Source: Morella rubra | Lineage: Eukaryota; Streptophyta; Magnoliopsida; Fagales; Myricaceae | Direction: 5' to 3' | Assembly (NCBI GenBank): GCA_003952965.2 | Contig: CM025852.1 | Location: 22,042,280 to 22,106,279, forward strand | Length of the DNA: 64,000 nt | Made by a program: the position numbers and the translations under genes | The notes under the pieces: generated by a model | The model's input: only the letters and a program-made list of their open reading frames with translations | What the model was told of the DNA's origin: nothing | Databases searched by the model: none | Shown: piece after piece, positions 50,603 to 62,297 of the stretch | Position numbering within the stretch: position 1 is the stretch's first letter | Layout: every line of letters begins with the position of its first letter

Positions 50603-52300
50603 CTTCCGCCGTTTCCTTCCACAATTCACCACCAAACTAAGAATACACACCGACCAAGATTCCAGATTCAGTCAACAAGCCATCAAAGACATAGGCAAGT
50701 CACGAATTCACACTGGACCATATCCCAGATTCAATCGACAAAGCACCGGCACAAGGCTTTGCAGCATATCATACTAGTTTTAGCTCACTTGGGCCAGTTT
50801 TAGCTCAATTGGGCCGTCCGCCAAATTTCAATATATGAAGCAATGAACTCTCCCCTACAGCATATACAAATACACACTTCCGTGAACCAATCAAGAACGA
50901 AGAGAGGGACAACACTCGGAATCTTTGGGTACTCTATCTAGGAAGCTAATAACGAAATGAAAAAAGCAGGCGAACTGATTGTGATCTACTGATCTACGAG
51001 TCCGTGAGCGTATGCGGGAGCCGAGCGTGGGTAAACAGTGGCAGAGAGCAAAGAATTTCAGCAAAGGGTTTTTGAACGCTCAAAGCATCGAGTCGGGGGC
51101 TCCCTAGGGGGAACAGAAAAATGACAAAGCTAAAGTTCAGCACATGAAACCATGTGCCATAGTCTGGCAACACTAAACTGCAACGGTCTCTCCTTTTTAA
51201 TGTTGGAATTTTTCACATTTTGTCCGAATTAAAGAAAAAAATTCCCAAAACTGTAATTTAAAATTGCTTTAGGAATACTTTCGAATAAATAGTGATACAA
51301 TGTGTGAACAAAAGAACAATAGTCAAAAGGATTTTGCAAAATTGCGTGGAAGAACCATGGAAAAAAGAATAACAATATTTTTTGTAAGAAAAAAGAATAA
51401 AAATAGCTAGATGCTAGTAGTACTACTAGGCTAATCACTTGGCAAGGAAGGAAGTGTTGCCACTTGCTATAACTTGTAAATTACACTAACATAAAGTACA
51501 CTAAACATGTTTGATGGATTCAAGACAGAAAAAATCTGCTAGATCGCGTTGTGAACAGTGAAAAATTGGTAAGATTAAGGATCTTCTACCATTTAACAAA
51601 AATATAAATGTCAAAGCGATGCTCTTATTCTTGATCAAGATCTTCTATATTTATTAGATTTAATTTAAAAAGATAAACACAACATATGAATTTTACAATA
51701 TTTAATATTACTCAAATTATTTATCGAGTAATGTTGAGATTATGTTAAAAAAAATATATTTAAAATTACTCAAAAAGACACTCAGAATTTAAAACAATAC
51801 ACCTGAATTTAACCACTTCATTTAATGAGATACAAGATAAAAAAAAAATTTAGTCTTTAAATGTATTATTTTAAATCTTGTCCATCCATTTTTAACCCAA
51901 TCTTTTTTTCGTGAAAAATCTTCGACACTCGATGTATATTGTGCTTTTTTTTCTTTTTCTTCTTTTCGCAATGGGTCGAGTAACAATGCGAAGAAGATCT
52001 TGATATGTGCCTAACACGTGTCAACTAGTTGACAGTGAATTTGGGCAGGAGGCCTTTGTCTTGACTTGTTACTTTGCTCAACTTGTTCTTCAAATCAGAC
52101 TACTCACTGCGATACTGACTCCCCCAAGTGTATATATTGGGTTGCCATACCGATCGTTGTCGTGGGGCATGTCGTTTATTAATGTTTCCCCCGTTCTCTC
52201 ACTACATAACACGTGTCATTGTTGCATGGTGCACAAACTGGGCTGCGACGTGCGTTTCTTATCACCGGATGATGAATGGGACACAGTTCTTACTTAATAC

Positions 52301-52475
52301 AGTGTTTGTTAAACTAAAATTTTAACGTTTAAAATTTTATTATCGTTATATATTTTTTTTTCTTCAATTTTTATAAATTTTTTTTTAATTTTACATTTAT
52401 TTTTTTATTCTCTCACTCTACCTTTTTACCAACTCCTAAAATTTTAATCTGTTAAAATTTTACTCCCAAATACTA
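52301..52475. mobile_element. AT-rich MITE, about 175 bp
   Basis: Ends AGTGTTTGTTAAACTAAAAT and, reverse-complemented, AGTATTTGGGAGTAAAATTT form imperfect inverted repeats that continue with tttaac. The interior resembles the element at 54170-54352 in inverted orientation. No target duplication was recognised. Confidence 0.5.
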
Positions 52476-53009
52476 TGCTAATATGCTAATTTGGTAAAGG
52501 ATCAAACAGTACTCTTGACAAATAGTTTCTTTCGCTGATGTTTGGCTGCCATGAAACAGCAGGATATCTTCGAAATGCCACCGCAAAAGGAAAACAATCA
52601 AACTAGGGTGTTTATATTTTGAGCGGTTAAAATTAGATTACCACCGCACTCTACTAAAATTTTTCGAAAGAATTTTTTTTCCCCACAAACTATTTAATTT
52701 ACCTCTTAAACTATCACATTGGAGGCATTTTATGATTTATCTACATATTATTATTCTCTAACACATTACGCATTAATCTACTTATTTCTCAAATTAGACA
52801 GAAAATTATTTTTTTTTTAATACAAAATACCGATTATGTCTTTAAAAAAGTCAAATAACGTTAAGAGCATAAATAAAATATCGAACTTGGTAATTTGAGA
52901 CTACAAACTGTAAAAGAAAGTGGATAAAAACTGTATTTTCCTAAAATTCTTTGATTCTGCCATTGAAACCGAGTTAGGAAGAGAGTCTCGAGTGAGGGTG
53001 GGTAAAAAA

Positions 53010-53563
53010 TTCAGGCTAAAATCAAAATTTCAGTATCGTAATTCCGGTTCCGATTCCAGCACATATTAGAATTAGAATTTATATTTTACATGTTTTGGAA
53101 TCGGAACCGGTTTTTTTTATGGCTCAAAACCTTTAATTTTACTTTAAATTTTGGGTGAATGTTTATTTTATTTTAGATAGGTTTAAAACATTGTAATTTT
53201 AAAATAGGGCTCAAAACTTTTTTTGATGCCATAATTTTAGAATGTTGTAATTTTATTTTATATTTTAGATGAATATTTATTTTACATTTGATTTATTATT
53301 AATTTATGATGTATAACGAAAACACAATTTGTGCAAAATTAAGGCCCAAAACACCTAAAAAGCATTTTTAGGGCAAAAAAAATCTAGCCAAAAAAGCCCA
53401 TATAATGAAATTAAAAATTTCAGTTTCTAATTTTGAAAATTTCAATTTCATTCCAGTATTATCAAAATAGAACCGGAGTCAAATATTTAATTCCTGTGAT
53501 TATCGAAATCGGAATCAAAATAAATCAATCCGGTTTCATCCGTTCTGGTACGCACCCTAGTCA
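53010..53563. mobile_element. Possible hAT-like element with AGGGTGGGTA-type ends
   Basis: The left end reads agggtgggta and the right end tacgcaccct, an inverted pair. Inside, both ends carry related blocks (attccggttccgattcc and cgaaatcggaatcaaa) in opposite orientation. No perfect target duplication is seen, and no protein is encoded. Confidence 0.45.
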
Positions 53564-54169
53564 CAAGAATATTCTTTTCTACGACTTCATCCGACGTAAG
53601 GGTCCACATGACACAATGCTGCGGCAGCACATAGCATTTCTAAGTAGGCCTTTAACCGTTTGTAATGCCCCTACGAATGCCAAGTGTTTATAAAAGTCGA
53701 ATTTCAAGGATTTAATGTGAGACTTGATACTCATGCAATTAATTGCTTTGCACTTCTTTTGCTTCGCCCAACCAATGTGGGATTGATCTAGTTTTTGTAT
53801 GAGGTCGTTGTAGGAGCAGTTGCTGAAGGTTATGGCATTGGGGATGTAGGAGCAAACATAAATGAAAACGTTGCGTTCAATGAATCAACCTGTGCGTTAA
53901 AGGATTTCGCAACAGCAAAAAATGCAGCATTTTATTTGTAAAGGACGCGCGTTTTAAGCACTCTATTATAACTCGGTTTCTTAAAATATATATATATATA
54001 TTATAATATTATTTTCAACTTTCATAACTTTTTACAACAAATTATGAACAATCCGTTACAACTTTATACAACTTTTTATTGTGATAACTCGATCAGTTTC
54101 TTAAAAAAAAAAAAAAAAAAGTTGGGGTGTGACACACTCAACTGAAAGTTGCATTTCGCACATTACATG

Positions 54170-54352
54170 GCATTTGGAAATAAAAATTTAGTGAAATTTT
54201 AAGGTAAAATTTTAAAAGTTAGTAAAAAGTTAAAGAGAGAGAATGAAAAAATTGGTGAAAATGTGAAAAAAAGTTTGTGAAATTGTGAAGAGAAAGAAAT
54301 TTTTATAATGATAATAAAATTTTAGGGGTTAAAATTTTGGTTTGCCAAACGT
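54170..54352. mobile_element. AT-rich MITE, about 183 bp, same family as 52301-52475
   Basis: Ends gcatttggaaataaaaattt and, reverse-complemented, acgtttggcaaaccaaaatt. Both flanks show catg (54166-54169 and 54353-54356), though this is short and palindromic. Its interior (taaagagagagaatgaaaa and related) is the inverted counterpart of the 52.3-kb copy. Confidence 0.5.
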
Positions 54353-55529
54353 CATGTAAGTCTTCTCCCTCGTGTATCCATGCCCCTTCCAAAAGTGTCT
54401 CAAATTCCCCCCTCCCGGCGCAAGCAAACAAATCTTCAAACCCTTTTGCTTTGCGTTGTTTTGAAACCATGAACTAAGCTTCCTCCACTTAATTGAAGTA
54501 AGCTTCGACCTTTGCATTATTTATTTGCCAGATCTCCTAGCGATTTGTCTCCTTTGCGATTTTGGTAGATGAGCTGTGAGATTCAGCTTCTTTGGTTCAA
54601 CAGAAAAAAGTTTTGGCAGGGTTAGTTAAGATTTGAAAGTGGAGCAAATATTAGCATATGCAATCTAGTATCATATATCTCTCACAACAATTACTATAGT
54701 GTCTAATCAAATGGACTCTAGAGGCATTTCTAACAAAGATTATTGTGAGCACTAATTAAGGCAAAAATATATCTTATTTTTCTCGGTCATCTTAGACACC
54801 TGACTACATCTTGATGCTGTCGGAGAGAAGGCCTCCATGTCGAATCGTGGAGCTCGAGAGAGAGAAGGGAATAGAAAGGGAGAATATCTTTGAAGAAGCT
54901 AAAGAAGTTCACGCAAAGTACAACAGAAAGTAGACAAGCGCTGGAGAAAAAAGCAAGGCAACCACCGGAAATCTTTCCCGTTGCAGCAGTCCTTCTCCTC
55001 CTCCGTTGCCACCTCTTTATGATCTAGGGTTTACTCAAGAGATATGCGGTCATGGATGTTTGATCGGCTTAAGTCTCCAACCGAACGAAACGTACAGTTT
55101 CATTTAACTGGTTAGGAGCTACCGGTCGTTTAGGGCAATCAATTTTGAAGTGGACATTGATGTGGAAATGTCAGCTTATGTGGAAAATGGTTGCTGACAT
55201 GGATGAAATTTCTGTTAGTCATACTAACGGAAGGTAATGGATGAACTATTTTTTTCAAGTATGGAAAGATCCATGACTAAAAATTTTAACCATTAAGTTT
55301 CAGGACTATAAATGAAAAAGGGGTGAAAACCTAATGATTAAAAAGTAAATTTCCCTTAACTCTAATATTTTTTAACAAATTTTAGCAACTTTTTCAAAAA
55401 ATTTAATAACAATTTAGAGAGAAATAAATCAAGTAAGTGGACCTCACATCATTGTTGTCCATGTAAAGTTATTGGATCTTATAATGAGGTCCACTTACTC
55501 AGTCTATCTCTTTCCTAATTGCATCCTGC

Positions 55530-57885
55530 CACTACAAGAAAAAGATATAGAGCCACGTTTTTTTCTACAACAGTTATATTTTCCTAGCTAAAACTAGCTT
55601 ATTCCCTCGCCCGATTAATGTCTCGTAGTTAATTGAATTACAAGCCACTAAAATTTAATTCGTAGCCATGTCTCGTCGGCTTAGGATAATTAATACTTAT
55701 TCGCTGCGGTAAACAGTGTTTTCAATGACGTTATCGACTGTCAGCCCAGATAAACATGAATAGTCACGATGGTGAGTACTACTAGCTACGTTTTTTAACG
55801 TGGGAAATGCAATATCCATTTAAGATTTGTGTTAGATTATTTAGGGATGTGGCCGTAAGACTAATATCCACAACATATTCGGTTGCGTGGCCAGAGATCC
55901 ACCAAACTAAACTAGTTGCCACGTTATTTTTCTCAACGATTATTTTTTCGTGGTTTTTAAACGGGTTATTCCCACATCATATTAACGATGCGTGGGTATT
56001 TGAATTACAGGTCATGAAAGTTGAATCCGTTGCAATGACATGTCAGCGACTGCTCAATTTTGTAACTAAAAGACAGTTTAAGCGATGACTTTATCAGCGA
56101 CCAATCAATTTTGTCGCTAAACATACTTCTTTTGCGACAAATATATTATTCATCGTTAAAAACGTAAAACAAATAGTTTTTAGCGGCGAAATTGTACATA
56201 TGTTACCAAAAGTGTTATAAATTTTGAACAATTTTTATCTTGGTCTTTTATTTTTTATGAATAGTTTTTATTTGTTTCATATTTTATCTATTTTTATAAT
56301 TTTTTATATTTGTGAAACTATTTTCTACTTATTTTTTGAATATCATAATAACTATAAATTAAAAGACACGTTAGAAAGGTATTTTTGTTGGTTTGTGGAG
56401 AAATAATTAATTGATGTTTCTTACTCATACGCTATTACCTATGTACCCCTAACTAGATGGTTATTTTTTAAAACAGACAAAGACATGATTGTCTTTGAAT
56501 CACTGTTGCCCTAACACACGTTTCAACCATTTATTTAAACTCAAGCCCTAACTTCTCTTCTTCTTATTGCCGCCTCCCCTCTCTTCTCTCATCTTCAGTC
56601 TCCTTTGTGCCCTCTCTCTCTCTCTCTTCTCTCTACAACGAAGACACATTGTTCGTCTCTCTCGGCTCCTCTCTCTTTCTCTTTCAATCGCGTTTTGAAC
56701 AGAGACGTATGTTGTGGAAGGAGACTTGAGCAGCACCACCACCACTTACAAGGGGACAACATTCTAACAGTGTAGAAGCTCAGATCTATCGCTCTTAGTG
56801 GCCTGTCAACGTTTATTCGTGACCTCAACCCTCCGATCTACCACCTGATCTCTCCATTTCAGTGACTCATCCAAACCGTTTGGGAGAAGCACAGATCTAC
56901 CCTTCAGGTACTTTGTGCTCATTTGTGGATTTTTAGCGCTCGTTGGAAGGAATGAAGCGAGCTGTCGTTGTCAGTTGTGTTGTGGGTTGTGATTTGGTGG
57001 TTGGAAGATGAATTTTGGCTTGCTGCCGTGGTTGTGATTTGGTGGTTGAAGGATAAATTTTGGCTTCTTTGTTGTATTTTTATTGCTAGCTCATCCCATT
57101 TATATGTACGACCTTTTTTTCATATCAATAAAAATGTGGATTCACCATATTGGTTGTTCACCGTTTTGCTTGAGCATTTTTATTTTAGATTCATCTTTCT
57201 ATGAGAATTTTTGGTATCAGAACAGGGTCACTTGATATGAAAAAAAAATCGACCGAAGTAACAATCAGGGGAGCTAAAAATGGATATAAATGTATTGCGA
57301 CAAAAATGGCACCGTAGCTAATTTCGGAATGAATAGCAACGAAAATGGCATCAGGGAGAGAGGCTAAGGGCGACATGTAAGATTGTTTCTCTGGCGACTT
57401 CGAATGAAGTTGCTAATTCTGGAATGAACAGTGACGAGAGAAAAAATGTTGCTAGATATGTGTATTGACGCGGTATTTGGGACGGAGCTTCGACGTTTGT
57501 TTTTAGCCGTTAGTTTTTTGTAGCGACAATTTTTCTCCTTTTACCGACAATTAACGCTGGCCGCTTTAGAGCAAAATTCTTGTAGTGGATATCAGCAAAA
57601 AAAGCCACGGACTGATTTTTCATGGGCTGTAAAACAACGGCCACGAATGTTCTAATTTTGGGAAAGGGCTTTAGTGACACAAGATTCCATAGTTGAGCCC
57701 ACGTTATTCACTGTGGACGTCAATAGATGGCCAAGAAACGTTTTTTCATGGTTTTATCTTTTGGACCACCTAGTTTTTCTCACGCTCGACCGACTGAATG
57801 AAACCGTCACCGAACCCCACAGGCCACGAAAATTGGGCTTTTGCCGACGTTCAAAAACGTGGCAGAAGGCCTTTTTCTTGCAGTG
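55530..57885. mobile_element. Non-autonomous CACTA (CMC-EnSpm) element, 2,356 bp, TGC target duplication
   Basis: The left end reads CACTACAAGAAAAAG and the right end, reverse-complemented, CACTGCAAGAAAAAGG. Each is followed within 30 bp by GCCACGTTTTT. TGC flanks both sides (55527-55529 and 57886-57888), the 3-bp duplication expected of CACTA elements. A second CACTA-type terminus (ttcttgtagtg, 57577-57587), with nearby gcgacaa/tcgct motifs around 56.1 and 57.5 kb, suggests a nested related element. No transposase frame was found. A CT-rich, leader-like segment lies at 56.55-56.7 kb. Confidence 0.8.
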
Positions 57886-57888
57886 TGC

Positions 57889-58690
57889 AATTTGAGTAAA
57901 AAATTATAGATAATCTCATATATTTTTTACAACCTTCGACAGTAATTTTTTTCACTGATTCTAAAACAATCTATACAGCCTCCACCAAGTCTATCCAAAC
58001 ACAAACGGGAAAGATATTTTAAAAACTTTTAATGATATTACCTGAAACTATTCATTGTTGGATTTCTCCTTTGATATAGATACAGTATATTCAATTGCGT
58101 CCTACAAAATAAAGATTAACCATGAATACGCGATGCTTTTATATTCTGGAATTGCTGTAGGTTATACTTTCACTTTTTTCATTTAAAAATCTTGTAAAAT
58201 TATTCTGTTATTATTTAGTATCTTATTATGTTATTCTGTAGCGGAAAATTGTTATTGGAGAACTGAAATTTCAAAAAATAAAATCTAAACGTCCTATCAA
58301 AAGATCAAAAAATGTACTGTGGATTGTCTACACTTATAGATGCTTTTGCAATTTTTTTAGCTTTTCATGTGGGCCTCTCCTTAATAAAAAAAAATTCCCT
58401 ACAAAATTGCTCATTCCCAAAATACATAATTTCATATATCTTTATTATTATTTTAAACACGTTGACACTTCAGTTGATTTGTATTTTGTTGTCTATTCTA
58501 GGTACCCAAAGATAGCGAAAAAGCAAACCCAAAACAGAGAAACTTGGTCCGCCAGAAGTCCCAATCGACCCAAATTTAAATTTTCTACTATAAGATTAGC
58601 ATAAACAAAACATGACAAAATTGGGTAGGAGACCACTCCTGGGAATCTCAACTCTCCCCCAGATGCGATCCCCACTATAAAAAAAAATGG
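57889..58690. other. AT-rich intergenic DNA, no feature recognised
   Basis: Nothing beyond short open frames without motifs is seen between the CACTA element and the long-inverted-repeat element. Confidence 0.5.
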
Positions 58691-58691
58691 G

Positions 58692-59952
58692 GGCAAATTC
58701 ATTTTAGGTCCTTTGGGTTTTACCTGCTTTTCAAAATAGGTCCTTGGATTTGCATTTTAAAAAATCAATCTCTGAGTTTACACTCCCTTTTAAATAAGAC
58801 TGGTGAATTATTCCAATCTTTATCAAAAATTTTAGATCTGATTTTGACCTATTTCGATACCAGAACCGAATCTCAAATATGAGAATTTTTATAACCGGAT
58901 TTGGAACTGAAAATTCTCTCACTCACTGGTTGCTGCCATCAGTTGGGATTTTGGTGGCGGAATCTCCTTGAAGGGACAGTTTGCGGAGATCCACATCCAA
59001 CCGCTTGTGATGGAATTCCACTCCTAGCCAGACAAACCTCTGTTGCCTTCCTGATGTTGATCAAATCTCCTTTTGCGTCCAGGTCACTCTCAATGGTTCT
59101 TACATACATTAGGCCTTAATTCACACCAAGTATTAACTCTTTTATTAATCGAGGGCTGATGTTAGGAATTGCTACTGCTATACTTGTTAGCGTCACCACG
59201 GGAAGCGCCCAAATTATCCTCCCCCTTCAAGATGCAAAACAAAATGGCTCAGATCTAGCTTTAAGCGAGGCTGAGGTTCTGAAGCTGATTGAGTGAATCG
59301 GAATTAGATTCCGGAAAAATTCCGATTCTATTCCGGAATGAAAATTTTGGTTCGGTAGATACCAGAATTGGAACTGACATTCCGTGTATTCAGATCCACT
59401 TTTACTTTTAAATTTAATCCCACCTTAAAGCCTGCACCAATTCCGTCTAAAGCGTTAACGAACACATCAGCAGCATCCTAGTCACCTGCCGACTGGTCTC
59501 AATCACGCCCTCAATTTTTCGGCTGGTCACGTCATCAAAACGTTAAAAACCACGAACCACGCAGACTAATGCAAAACGACGCCGCAAGCTCTTATTCCTC
59601 TTTCCGTGAGCCCTCTAGCCCTCTTCCAGGCCTCCTTACCCATTATTTCATCCTTGCAGCTGCTTTCCTCCGGCCTCCCCTCTCACCGGCTCCGGCGATA
59701 CCAGATCTGATTGCAGTTTCTTTTTTCCTTTCTCCGAGTCGACACCCAACTTTTTTTATCTTGGCTATACATGGGTCGGCAGTTGTCTTGGATGCTGCTG
59801 ACGTGTCTGTTAACTCACTTAGACGGAATTGGTGCACAGTTGACGGTGGGATTAATTTTTAAAGGAAATGTAAAACTTGAGGATTAATTTTAAAAAAATG
59901 CAAACTCAAGGATCTATTTTGAAAAGCAGGTAAAACCCAAGGATTGTTTGCC
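58692..59952. mobile_element. Mutator-like long-inverted-repeat element carrying an insertion
   Basis: Left arm part 1 (about 58692-58795) shares ttgggttttacctgc-like, ttttcaaaatag and gtttgcatttt blocks with the inverted right arm (about 59772-59952). Left arm part 2 (about 59406-59495) shares caccaattccgtctaa and acatcagcagcatcc with the same right arm. The two left parts are separated by 609 bp of unrelated sequence (58796-59404). Undoing that gap gives arms of about 180 bp, typical of Mutator-type elements. The interior loop (59.5-59.77 kb) has no recognised gene. A matching 9-bp target duplication was not found. Confidence 0.65.
58796..59404. mobile_element. Insertion of 609 bp inside the left arm of the Mutator-like element
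   Basis: It is bounded by the same 9 bp, cttttaaat, at 58787-58795 and 59405-59413, and interrupts an arm whose inverted partner is continuous. It includes attccgg/ggaatcgg blocks also seen near 53.05 and 53.5 kb. A short frame reads LMLGIATAILVSVTTGSAQ and ends in EVLKLIE, not recognised. Confidence 0.55.
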
Positions 59953-62297
59953 TTGGCCATACGGCGAGACCGATGGGGCGCCACGACAGAACTAGCGATT
60001 TATCTCAATAAGCGTCACCCACCCACTGCGCTTTCCACCCCTTCCGAAGCCTCGTCCTATCTCTCAGAAACTTTTTCCAGGTTCGATCTCTCTCTCTCTT
60101 TCTCTCCCTCCCTCTTTATTTTTTTGGCCACCTTCCATGTACATATGATTCTCTTTCGCCAAATTCAATACGGTGTCTTTCTATTTCATTGTTACTACAT
60201 TCGTGTCAGTTTGGTTGTTGAGAATGTCGCGGGACTGAAGAGGCAACTCTAATCGTCTAAATCCATGATTTTGCTACTGTTTTGGGTCCTGATGGGATGA
60301 CTTGGGTTCGGCTACGAATGCGCCAGACTTGTTGTTGCCCCTGTACCAAGTATGAGGCATGTGGGTCTGTTATTCTTTCTTAGGACTTATGGACAACATT
60401 AGAAATCATTTTGGTATTGTTGTATTTTTAGCATATATTGGCCTGAGGAGTTGTGGTTGTTTCTGTGTTATTTGTTTCCTGTGGATGCGGCAATGACATC
60501 ATTTTAGGGAAGACACAAGTGGTCGTTCTTATGTGCTTTAAAGTTTTTCCTTCTGATTGACAGGCACGGATTGGCTGGCTGATGGACCCGTATTCTTGAT
60601 GAAGGAACTCAGCCAGAATTCATTCTTATTGGTTGTCTAGGCACGCTATTGTTGCGTTCATAGTAAAAAAAAAGAAGAAGATTAATTAGTAAATAAGTAA
60701 ACCAAGATTATGAAAGGAATCAAAAAGCAATGAATGCAGAACCTAGGCTTAAATATATGAGTTCAGAAAGAGACTTGTTGTCTGATGGTCTTAGATTAGG
60801 CAGTCTTATAATAGAAGTGTCAGCAAATGAGGTGGTTGGGTTGCTTGGTTGCTCGTTGTGACAGATATTCTTCAGAGCGTTCTACAATTAGCTGATTGGC
60901 TATGTGGCGTTCGATCATAACCTATAATCAGTTGTGGAATGGAAGAGCGAATTTTGGGTGATGAGATGTAAAGACTTTGATTGTTCCTGTCCATTAATCT
61001 TAGGATCACTTACGAAACACTTGGAACTGTGTGTACAGCACTGTGAGGTAGTAAAATACTTTACAACAGCTGTAGTTCCACAATATGGGGAACATTAGAT
61101 ACAGGATGAACAATGAGACTTCTGGTGCTTGTAAAAAGAGCATGGTCTCTGTGGGACAAGAAGATCAAGCTTAAGACATGGAATGGTTATTGGGGATGTC
61201 GGGTGTGGATGGTTGGCAGTAGTGTCTAAACCATAGTGGGGCCTCTCCTTTCTGTCCCCTAGTTGTGATTCAACTTTCAAAAGGGAAAGTTTCTCTTATT
61301 GCGAGAATGAAATGGAAATAGACCTTTGGGAGTCAACACTGGGGATAAGGTAATGCTTGAATGTACCCCAATTCGAAAGAAATTTTGAAAGAAGAAAAGG
61401 CATTGAGGGTTGTTCTCAATATGTGATGTCTTCTATGAAGTTACGAAGAGTGTGAGAGGGGTGGCCTATCTGTTGAAGCTACCCAAATGATGATTGAGGC
61501 TTCACGTGTAAGCTTCCTTCAATCTTTCAATGATTAGGGCTGCACCCCATATTTCATGCAAGCCAAGATGTGCACATCCCAATAACCAGGTGCAATTTGA
61601 GTGGAATGTTGAGGAGAGGGCCGAATTTGAATAGAACTGTTACCAAAAATCATGGCATTGTTCACATTGCGATAAGTGCTATAATATTTACCCAAAATAG
61701 AAGTGCTATAACAGACTCTCTGCCATGCTCAAGAAGGGAACGCAATATACTTGACTATGTTGAAAGATCCAACAAGTCCTTAATGTTTGCACCATGCTTA
61801 TTTTGATTCTTGAAAGTACATGGAGCATTTTCAGGTTTAAAAATCTTCTGTAAGCACTGTTAGATGAACTCCAGTCTTTAAAGCTTCTAAAGGCAAGCAG
61901 TTCATTACTCATACAATAAAACCATCCTCAACATGCTGGCAATTTAGTGTTACAAAAGCATAGATTACAATCAAATGGTCATTCCAGATATTTTGTAGCT
62001 CCCTCATCTGGCAGAAATCAATCAAAAGGTAGTTACTCAAGAGTTTATCGGAAATGGAAAGAGTCAATATGCAGTCGACACACACAATACAAACTATGTC
62101 CACAATGTGGACATGATCAATCTCTCTAGCTTATATTTTTGTATGAATTTCCCAAAACCTTCAGCCTTTAGTGATGATCATTTCCCCTGTTTCTTCTACT
62201 TGCAGTTGATTTTTCGTTTTTTTAATTTTTTTTTCTTATTCTTTTTCTCAGGGTTTATGTGAACAGAGCTAAAGAGAAAAACTGAGAGATAAGAGGA
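59953..62297. other. Intergenic and probable 5' leader / leader intron of ER-ANT1
   Basis: A GC-richer stretch with a CT-rich tract (about 60020-60120) looks like a promoter and first leader exon. A strong acceptor (ctttttctcag at 62241-62251) lies 46 bp before the ER-ANT1 start codon, so a spliced non-coding first exon is plausible. The about 2.1 kb between is T/G-rich and intron-like. A donor cannot be fixed from sequence alone. Confidence 0.4.

Larger units (their letters stand above)
50603..55529. other. GAUT11 leader and promoter, then AT-rich intergenic DNA with short transposons
   Basis: 50.6-51.1 kb is less AT-rich and probably holds the GAUT11 leader and core promoter. Beyond it, AT-rich DNA contains the MITE-like elements listed separately, (TA)n near 53988-54001 and a poly-A run at 54103-54120. 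A transposon arm-like stretch lies at about 55180-55364 (gggaaatttactttttaatc on the minus strand). No gene is recognised. Confidence 0.5.

Noticed and set aside
57205-57225. tggtatcagaac resembles the primer-binding site of many plant LTR retrotransposons (initiator tRNA-Met).
   Set aside because: The match stops after about ten bases, no LTR end (CA) precedes it, and no second LTR or retroelement protein is nearby.
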